Source of the DNA: Variovorax paradoxus
GTDB lineage: Bacteria; Pseudomonadota; Gammaproteobacteria; Burkholderiales; Burkholderiaceae_C
Length of the DNA stretch: 64,000 nt
Reading direction: 5' to 3'
NCBI RefSeq assembly: GCF_024734665.1
Contig: NZ_CP102931.1
Span: 494,001-558,000, forward strand
The translations under genes and the position numbers were made by a program. Numbering within the stretch: position 1 is the stretch's first letter; each line of letters starts with the position of its first letter. The notes beneath the pieces were generated by a model that was not told the origin of the DNA, did no database searches, and was given only the letters and a program-made list of their open reading frames with translations. Positions 58,355-64,000 of this stretch are shown one piece after another.

Positions 58355-59524
58355 ATGGGCGCCCTGCCAGCCATCCTCGACCCCCGCTCCGTCATCATTC
58401 TTGCGGGGCTCATGGGCGTGGTGATGGCGCTCGTGATGTTCTTCATGCGGCGCAGCTACCCGGCCACCATCCAGGGGCTGGACGAGTGGTCCCGGGCGCC
58501 GCTCATGGCGTTCGTGAGCACCATGCTGTTTGCGGCGCGCGGCTTCTTTCCGGACTTCCTCACGATCGTCGTCGCCAACTTCGTGCTGTACCAGGCCTGC
58601 ATCCTGTACTACGCGGGCAGCCAGAAATTCCTGCTCGGGCGGCGCGACACCCGGGGCTGGACGGTGCTGAACGGCTGCCTGGCGCTGGCCATGTTCTGGT
58701 TCAGCAGCGTGAAGCCCGACTTCGAGACCCGCCTGCTGCTCATTACCCTGGCGGTGTCGGCGCTGTTTTTCTTCCACGCCCAGCTGTACATGCGCCACGA
58801 GGGCGGGGTGTTCGGCAAGCGGCTGATGATCGGGCTGCTGCTGGCGCAGGCGCTGGTGGCCGGCCTGCGCTTCGTGTCGGTAGTGGCGGGGCTGGCTGGC
58901 AGCAGCCTGATGGACGGCACATGGATCCAGGCGCTCTACATCAGCATGTACTCGTTCACCGTGCTGCTGCTGTCCATCGCCGTCATCCTCATGGCCACCG
59001 ACCGGGTGCACACCGAGTTCGAATACCTGGCCACGCGCGACCCGCTCACCGGTGCGCTCAACCGTCGTGCGGTGCTGGATGCATGCGGCGCCGTGTTTAC
59101 CTCGGGCCGCCGGCGCATGGCGCTGCTGATGGTGGACCTTGACCACTTCAAGGACATCAACGACCGCTTCGGCCACCAGATGGGCGACGCGGTGCTGCGC
59201 GAGGCGGTCGGCCGCATGCAGCGCGCCATCGGCGACAAGGGCCTGCTCGGGCGCTACGGCGGCGAAGAATTCGTGGTGCTGCTGCCCGATGTGGGCAAGA
59301 CCGAGGCGATGGAGATCGCCGCGCGCCTCAAGCAGAACATCGACGAACCGTTCCCGGCCGATTCGCCGATGGCCGCCGTCGGCTCGATGGCGGTGAGCAT
59401 CGGCGTGGCGGCCAGCGAGAGCGGTACAGGCAGCACTGGCGTCGACGATGTGCTGGCGCTGGCCGATGCGGCGCTGTATCGCGCGAAGGCGATGGGGCGG
59501 GATCAGGTGATTGCGGCTGCCTGA
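58355..59524 (+). CDS. Diguanylate cyclase, membrane GGDEF protein
   Basis: Makes the second messenger cyclic di-GMP. The 389-residue product has six or seven N-terminal hydrophobic segments (about residues 10-215) and a C-terminal GGDEF domain. The domain includes DPLTGALNRRA, LMVDLDHFKDINDRFGHQMGD and the active-site GRYGGEEFVVLLP (GGEEF). No upstream RxxD inhibitory site is obvious in the usual place. The membrane part probably senses a ligand. It stands alone after the thiolase gene. Confidence 0.92.
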   Translation: MGALPAILDPRSVIILAGLMGVVMALVMFFMRRSYPATIQGLDEWSRAPLMAFVSTMLFAARGFFPDFLTIVVANFVLYQACILYYAGSQKFLLGRRDTRGWTVLNGCLALAMFWFSSVKPDFETRLLLITLAVSALFFFHAQLYMRHEGGVFGKRLMIGLLLAQALVAGLRFVSVVAGLAGSSLMDGTWIQALYISMYSFTVLLLSIAVILMATDRVHTEFEYLATRDPLTGALNRRAVLDACGAVFTSGRRRMALLMVDLDHFKDINDRFGHQMGDAVLREAVGRMQRAIGDKGLLGRYGGEEFVVLLPDVGKTEAMEIAARLKQNIDEPFPADSPMAAVGSMAVSIGVAASESGTGSTGVDDVLALADAALYRAKAMGRDQVIAAA

Positions 59525-59533
59525 GGGTCGTTG

Positions 59534-60412
59534 TCACCGCCGGACCGCACCGCTCGCCAGCACGATCCCCGGCACCACCAGCGCCAGGGCCAGAAGCACC
59601 GCGCCGGTGATCGGTTCGTTCATCCAGACCGCCGCGCCCAGTGTGGTCAGCACCGGCACCAGCGCCGCCGACAGCGACGCGCGCGGCGCGCCGAGCCGCG
59701 CGACGGCCACCATGTAGACCACCAGCCCAAGCACTCCCGCGACCACGCCTTGCGTCGTGGCTTGCAGCGCGATATCGGGCCATGGCGCGCTGAGCAGCTG
59801 CGGTGCACCGACGATCAGCAGCACAGGCAAAAGCGTCAGCGCCGACCACCCGTTCACGAACGCCGCGCCTTGCCACGGCGTGAGCCCGCAGTGCGCGAAC
59901 GCGAGCGAGTGCACGGCCCACAACATGGCCGCCGCAAGGAAGAGCAGATCACCGCGCCAGTCGAGCGAGCCGCCGCGAAAGCTCCCCGCAGCGAACAGCG
60001 CCATGCCGATGGCAATGCAGGCCAGCCCAACAAGCCTGAGGCCCTCGACCTTCTGCCCCTTGTGAAGCCACGCGCCAATGGCTGTGAAGAGCGGCAGGCT
60101 GCCTGCCATGAAGATGCCCATGTGGCTCGCGGGCGCCCATTGCGCGCCGGCCAGCACCAGCAGTCCGAAGGGCAGGCCGCCGCCGATGACTAGCAGCGCG
60201 AGCACCAGCCGCGAAGCCTTCGGCGCGATGCGCTTGCTGCCGAACCACAGCGGCGCGAGCAGCAGTGCGGGGATGCCGTAGCGCATCAGCGCCAGTTCCA
60301 TCGGCCCGAGCGTGGTGGTCACGCCGTGGCGCGAAACGAGTTGCCAGGCGCTGCCGATGAAGGCTGCGGCCAGCGCGGCGAGCAGGCCGGCGGAAAGATT
60401 GCGATCCATCAT
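59534..60412 (-). CDS. EamA/DMT family transporter
   Basis: A 292-residue inner-membrane protein with ten hydrophobic segments in two EamA repeats (LSAGLLAALAAAFIGSAWQL and DLLFLAAAMLWAVHSLAFAH mark the repeat starts). The drug/metabolite transporter superfamily exports amino acids, nucleosides or drugs; substrate unknown. It is the last gene of a minus-strand run with an AraC regulator 36 bases upstream, which may control it. Confidence 0.87.
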   Translation of the reverse strand: MMDRNLSAGLLAALAAAFIGSAWQLVSRHGVTTTLGPMELALMRYGIPALLLAPLWFGSKRIAPKASRLVLALLVIGGGLPFGLLVLAGAQWAPASHMGIFMAGSLPLFTAIGAWLHKGQKVEGLRLVGLACIAIGMALFAAGSFRGGSLDWRGDLLFLAAAMLWAVHSLAFAHCGLTPWQGAAFVNGWSALTLLPVLLIVGAPQLLSAPWPDIALQATTQGVVAGVLGLVVYMVAVARLGAPRASLSAALVPVLTTLGAAVWMNEPITGAVLLALALVVPGIVLASGAVRR

Positions 60413-60448
60413 CGCGGCGAGTCTCGCGATCGCGCCGCGCGGCGGCTA

Positions 60449-61228
60449 TCAAATTCGTGCGCTGCCGGCGAGCACGCGGCGGGCTTCGCCCAGCGTCACG
60501 CCCACTTCGCGGCGGAACACCGCGCCCAGGTGGCTCTGGCTGCAATAGCCGAGGTCGTGCGCGATGCCCGCGAGGTCGCTGTCGCCATCGACGAGCCGCT
60601 CCATGGCTACTGCGAGCCGCAGATGCTGGCGGTACTGATGAAGGCTCAGGCCAGTCTGCTGCCGGAAGCTGCGTGCCAGATGGAATGGCGAGCGCGAGAC
60701 TGCGTCGGCCACTTCGCGCATCGGGAGCTTCGCCTCCCGGTCGGCGGTTTCCGCGAGCAGCCGCTTCGCGCGAATGACCGCACCCGTCAGCGGCAGTTGC
60801 CGGCGCGACATGCCGAGTTCATCGACCAGTGAAGCGATGGCATCGGCACCGGCATCGCCCGCACGCAGTTGCCGCTGCGCCGCGTGAACCCGGTACAGCG
60901 ACCGTGGTGAAAGCAGGCAGAACACCGGCGCCGCATCTGCGCGAGACGGCCGATGCCGACTGACGACCATGCTGTGTCGGGCTGCATGCACCACCGGCCG
61001 CAGTTGATAGACCATGGCGTCGCAGAACTGCATGGCGGTGAGCCCGTCGACCAGCCAGGTGCCGTTGCCCGTGCGCACATCTAGCACCGTGCGGCCCACC
61101 GGGAAGATGATGCGCCGCGATTCCAGCGTGTAGGGGATGCTCCAGTCAGGCCCTTGCTGCGCGTGGGAGCGCACGTGCTCGACCGTGAACTCGTGTCCGG
61201 TGTAGAGGAGGGTGCGTTCCTGTGGCAT
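60449..61228 (-). CDS. AraC family transcriptional regulator
   Basis: A 259-residue regulator. The C-terminal 100 residues hold the two AraC helix-turn-helices (MREVADAVSRSPFHLARSFR and LAGIAHDLGYCSQSHLGAVF). The N-terminal 140 residues form a sensing domain with no recognised cupin motif. It lies between a small membrane protein gene and the EamA transporter on the same strand, and may regulate the transporter. Confidence 0.9.
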   Translation of the reverse strand: MPQERTLLYTGHEFTVEHVRSHAQQGPDWSIPYTLESRRIIFPVGRTVLDVRTGNGTWLVDGLTAMQFCDAMVYQLRPVVHAARHSMVVSRHRPSRADAAPVFCLLSPRSLYRVHAAQRQLRAGDAGADAIASLVDELGMSRRQLPLTGAVIRAKRLLAETADREAKLPMREVADAVSRSPFHLARSFRQQTGLSLHQYRQHLRLAVAMERLVDGDSDLAGIAHDLGYCSQSHLGAVFRREVGVTLGEARRVLAGSARI

Positions 61229-61245
61229 GACTGGATGGCCGTCGA

Positions 61246-61491
61246 CTACTTTTCGCCCCAGCGCCAGCGCGGTGGCTCGCCCTTGATCCAGCAGACGGCG
61301 ACGAGCGCGATGGTCAGCCCCATGAGGGCCGCGAAAAACAGCAGGGGTTCCCGTTCGGGGCGGATGGACAACACAGCCGTCACCACCAGCAGGCCGTACA
61401 CGGCCATCACCGCCCAGCCTTGCCAGCAGTTGGGCAGGCCCCAGCCCCAGCCGTAGCGCTTGGCGGGAAACCAGTAGGGCTGCTTTTGCAT
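61246..61491 (-). CDS. Small two-TM membrane protein
   Basis: An 81-residue protein with two transmembrane segments (about residues 23-43 and 50-70) and aromatic, basic ends (PYWFPAKRYGWGWGLPNCW; PPRWRWGEK). AAGGAG lies five bases before the ATG at 61491, which decides the start against a longer frame to 61563. No function known; 17 bases upstream of the AraC gene. Confidence 0.72.
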   Translation of the reverse strand: MQKQPYWFPAKRYGWGWGLPNCWQGWAVMAVYGLLVVTAVLSIRPEREPLLFFAALMGLTIALVAVCWIKGEPPRWRWGEK

Positions 61492-61555
61492 CACGTCTCC
61501 TTGTCGATTTGCCGGATTCTGTCCGCTCTGCCTGAAGAGATGCTGAGCTTCAGCC

Positions 61556-62350
61556 TCACGCAAACGGATAAGGCCCTTGCATCTTCCCGATGTGGCTCAC
61601 ATGGCTCACCATGCCGTGCACCTCGTCCCACAGATGCAGCATGCAGCCGGGCCGGCCCATGTAGGAGGCCGGCGCCGCATCGGCGGCCAGCTGCAGCGCG
61701 ATCTCGGTCGTGCTGCTCGGGCATGAACACACGACCGTGCCCGCCCAGCGCCGCAGCATGGTGCGGTGCACGTGGCCGCACAGCACCAGCTCGATGTTGG
61801 GGGCGCCGCGCACGATGGCCTCGAGCGGCGCCGTGTCCATGTAGCGGTACGTATCCATGTAGGGAATGCCGCTCACGAAGGGCGGGTGATGCAGCATCAG
61901 CAGCGTCGGCTTGATGCGGTCGGCTTCGAGCGTGCGCCGCAGCCACTCCAATCCTTGCGCATCGATGCCGCCATGGTGAAGGCCGGGAATGCACGAGTCC
62001 AGCGCCACGATACGCACCGCGTGGTCGTCGATGCAGTAGTGCAGCGCGCCTTCGGCCGGCAGGTACGCGTGGTCCGCGAAGGCCGCACGAAAGTTCTCGC
62101 GGTGGTCGTGGTTGCCGGGAATCACGAGGTACGGAATCGTCAGCTTCGCGAGCAGGTGCCGCACCTGTGCGTATTCCTCGGGCCGGCCGTCGTCGACAAG
62201 GTCACCGGTCAGCAGCACCAGGTCGGGCTTGCGGTCGAGCGCGTGCAGGTGGTCGATGGCTTCCTCGAACATTCGGTTCGAATCGGCCACGCCCTGGTAG
62301 AGCTGGCCGGCGGGGCGGACGTGGGGGTCGGAGATCTGTGCGATGAGCAT
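61556..62350 (-). CDS. CpdA-like calcineurin-type phosphodiesterase
   Basis: A 264-residue metallophosphoesterase with the full metal motif set: AQISDPHV (DxH), LTGDLVDDG (GDxxxD), IPGNHDHR (GNHD), LMLHHPPF and CGHVHRTM (GHxH). It resembles 3',5'-cyclic AMP phosphodiesterase CpdA and the broader GpdQ/Rv0805 group, so a cyclic-nucleotide or glycerophosphodiester substrate is possible. The start at MLIAQISDPHV is standard for the family. Confidence 0.87.
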   Translation of the reverse strand: MLIAQISDPHVRPAGQLYQGVADSNRMFEEAIDHLHALDRKPDLVLLTGDLVDDGRPEEYAQVRHLLAKLTIPYLVIPGNHDHRENFRAAFADHAYLPAEGALHYCIDDHAVRIVALDSCIPGLHHGGIDAQGLEWLRRTLEADRIKPTLLMLHHPPFVSGIPYMDTYRYMDTAPLEAIVRGAPNIELVLCGHVHRTMLRRWAGTVVCSCPSSTTEIALQLAADAAPASYMGRPGCMLHLWDEVHGMVSHVSHIGKMQGPYPFA

Positions 62351-62388
62351 GCCGCATCATCAAGCACGATCCGTTCCCTCCGGTGGAT

Positions 62389-63060
62389 TCAGATGCCGAC
62401 GAACTCGGCCACGTCGGCCAGCGGCGCGCGCTCGGTCACCAGCGCATCGAGCGGTCGGCTGCGGTCGGCATAGCCGATGGACATGCCCGTGAACAGCATG
62501 CGCTCGGGCGGCAGGGCGATGAACTGGCCGATGGTCTGCGGGTAGATCGCCCAGCACTCCTGCGGGCAGCTGTCGAGCCCTTCTCCGCGCAGCAGCAGCA
62601 TCACGTTCTGCAGCATCATCCCCAGGTCGGACCACTGTGGCGGGCCCATGCGGCGGTCGACGCTGCAGAACAGCGCGAGCGGCGCGCCGAAGAACTGGTA
62701 GTTGCGCGCAAACCATTCGCGGCGCGCGGCCTTGTCTTCGCGGGGAATGCCCAGGCGCGCATACATCGCCTCGCCCACGGCGAAGCGGCGGTCGCGGTAT
62801 GGCGCGACAAGCTCGCGCGGGTAGATGTCGTACTCGCTGCCTTCGCCGGTGGGCGCCTCCTGCACGCGCGTGCGCATGATCGCCTTGAGCTCGGCGAGTT
62901 TTTCTCCACCCACCACATGCAGGTGCCACGGCTGCAGGTTTCCGCCCGAAGGCGCGCGCAGCGCCTGCTCGACGACGCGGCGGATGACATCGCCGGGCAC
63001 CGGCGTGTCGAGAAAGTCGCGCACCGAGCGGCGGGTGGCGATGGCGTCCTGAACGTTCAT
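62389..63060 (-). CDS. Nitroreductase family protein
   Basis: A 223-residue FMN-dependent oxidoreductase. The N-terminal AIATRRSVRDFLDTPVP and the FMN-binding ALRAPSGGNLQPWHLHVV are diagnostic. The C-terminal GYADRSRPLDALVTERAPL is typical of the NfnB/BluB-like branch. The Met at 63060 is chosen. It diverges from the acyl-CoA ligase gene across operator site E and may also be affected by it. Physiological substrate unknown. Confidence 0.88.
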   Translation of the reverse strand: MNVQDAIATRRSVRDFLDTPVPGDVIRRVVEQALRAPSGGNLQPWHLHVVGGEKLAELKAIMRTRVQEAPTGEGSEYDIYPRELVAPYRDRRFAVGEAMYARLGIPREDKAARREWFARNYQFFGAPLALFCSVDRRMGPPQWSDLGMMLQNVMLLLRGEGLDSCPQECWAIYPQTIGQFIALPPERMLFTGMSIGYADRSRPLDALVTERAPLADVAEFVGI

Positions 63061-63111
63061 GCAAAAGTCCTCTTGAAGGGCCATGCTAGGGGCAACCCTC
63101 GAACGACCTCA

Positions 63112-63157
63112 ATCGTCCGTTCCGACGATGCGGCGCCGAGTGGCGGCTGCCTAGCAT
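63112..63157 (+). promoter_or_regulatory. Regulon operator/promoter site E (TCGTC-N6-GACGA)
   Basis: TCGTC (63113-63117) and GACGA (63124-63128) with spacer CGTTCC, then TGCGGC. TAGCAT at 63152-63157 is a fair -10, 23 bases on. The ligase ATG is at 63183, preceded by AGGAG. It is the cleanest copy in the window, with ATCGTC/GACGAT fully symmetrical over six bases each side. Confidence 0.78.
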
Positions 63158-63182
63158 CGCCCCAGCGTACAGGAGACAAAAC

Positions 63183-64000
63183 ATGTTCGGATTGATGCAA
63201 GACCGCCCGCTGCTGATCTCGTCGCTCATCGACCACGCGGCCACCTTCCACCCGCATGCCGAAGTCGTGGGTCGCACGGTGGAGGGGCCGGTGCATCGCA
63301 CCAACTACGCGGAGATACAGCGCCGCGCCAAGCAGGTGGCCAACGCGCTGAAGACGCTGGGCATCGAACCCGGCGACCGCGTGGGCACGCTCGCGTGGAA
63401 CACGTACCGCCACCTGGCGCTGTACTTCGGCGTGTCGGGTTCGGGTGCGGTGCTGCACACGGTGAACCCGCGGCTATTTCCGGAGCAGATCGACTACATC
63501 GTCAACCACGCCGAAGACGAGGTGCTGTTCTTCGATGCCAACTTCGCTCCGCTGGTCGAGAAGCTCGCCCCCGGCCTGAAGTCGGTGCGCGCCTTCATCG
63601 CGATGACCGACCGTGCCCACATGCCCACCATCGACGTGCCCAACCTGCTGTGCTACGACGAGCTCATCGGCGCGCAGAGCGAGACCTACGCCTGGCCCGA
63701 GTTCGACGAACGCACCGCCTCGTCGCTTTGCTACACATCGGGCACCACCGGTAATCCGAAGGGCGTGCTGTATTCGCATCGCTCCACGGTGCTGCACTCG
63801 CTGATGGAATGCGCGCCCGACACCTTCGGCGTCAACTCGCAGATGACGCTGCTGCTCGCGGTGCCCATGTTCCACGCCAACGCATGGGGCATGCCGTATG
63901 CGGCCGCGATGACCGGCATGAAGCTCGTCATGCCCGGCCCGCACATGGACGGCCAGAGCCTGTACGAGCTGATGCGCGACGAGAAGGTCGGCTTCTCGCA
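63183..64000 (+). CDS. Acyl-CoA ligase (AMP-forming), 5' part only
   Basis: The first 272 residues of an ANL-superfamily ligase, cut by the right edge. The P-loop is [17 protein letters not shown], and [25 protein letters not shown] precedes it. The opening [19 protein letters not shown] is typical of the DmdB/medium- and long-chain group often annotated as 3-methylthiopropionyl-CoA ligase or fatty-acid-CoA ligase. Full members are about 540 residues. It has its own regulon site, which argues for a fatty-acid role with the other acyl-CoA genes. Confidence 0.9.
   Translation, partial: MFGLMQDRPLLISSLIDHAATFHPHAEVVGRTVEGPVHRTNYAEIQRRAKQVANALKTLGIEPGDRVGTLAWNTYRHLALYFGVSGSGAVLHTVNPRLFPEQIDYIVNHAEDEVLFFDANFAPLVEKLAPGLKSVRAFIAMTDRAHMPTIDVPNLLCYDELIGAQSETYAWPEFDERTASSLCYTSGTTGNPKGVLYSHRSTVLHSLMECAPDTFGVNSQMTLLLAVPMFHANAWGMPYAAAMTGMKLVMPGPHMDGQSLYELMRDEKVGFS

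Overview
The window comes from a high-GC beta-proteobacterial chromosome, most likely a Burkholderiales/Comamonadaceae member such as Variovorax or a close relative. This rests on the gene families and orders seen (ErpA next to rplM-rpsI, an SAH-riboswitch ahcY-metF unit, PHA granule genes, many acyl-CoA genes) and on the uniform codon use; no species assignment can be proved from it. Coding density is very high and many genes overlap by ATGA/GTGA/TTGA stop-starts. I saw no tRNA, rRNA, insertion sequence, phage gene or CRISPR array.

Layout. 1-1.5 kb: the end of a D-amino-acid dehydrogenase operon with a RidA-family deaminase. 1.97-5.4 kb: the rfbBDAC operon for dTDP-L-rhamnose. 5.4-9 kb: a compact PHA operon on the minus strand (phasin, alpha/beta hydrolase, short PhaE-like protein, class III-type PhaC, GNAT acetyltransferase). 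9.1-12 kb: a secreted protein and a duplicated-domain lipoprotein. 12.1-16 kb: the methyl-cycle operon ahcY-tlyA-metF-rlpA-like behind an SAH riboswitch. 16-28.7 kb: mostly housekeeping genes (rlmJ, rplM-rpsI, erpA, an MFS pump, anmK, an M23 peptidase, tyrS, OmpA/FecR proteins, a CDF transporter, dtd, ybeY, phoH, ruvA).

28.8-35.3 kb: a seven-gene minus-strand lipid cluster lying between ruvA and ruvB. Its core matches the E. coli ynbABCD set (CDP-alcohol phosphotransferase, CDP-diglyceride synthase, hydrolase-methyltransferase fusion, PAP2-dual-specificity phosphatase fusion), with an acyltransferase and a small membrane protein added. After ruvB come a DmeF-like metal exporter, a sterol-desaturase/lysoplasmalogenase fusion and an LpxH-like phosphoesterase.

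40.5-64 kb: an acyl-CoA catabolism region. It holds three acyl-CoA dehydrogenases, an alpha-methylacyl-CoA racemase-like protein, two acyl-CoA ligases, a short-chain 3-hydroxyacyl-CoA-dehydrogenase-like enzyme and a thiolase, in five transcription units spread among unrelated genes. Each of the five units starts just downstream of the same inverted repeat, TCGTC-N6-GACGA (one site has one mismatch), followed 22-23 bases later by a weak -10-like hexamer. A MalT/LuxR-type (LAL) regulator gene diverges from one of the sites. I read this as a dispersed regulon for degradation of fatty or methyl-branched acyl chains, probably activated by that regulator. It is the most interesting signal in the window. 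The same region also holds tandem AP2-like proteins, a giant patatin-like protein with an inserted membrane domain, a diguanylate cyclase, and a minus-strand run of nitroreductase, phosphoesterase, AraC regulator and EamA transporter.
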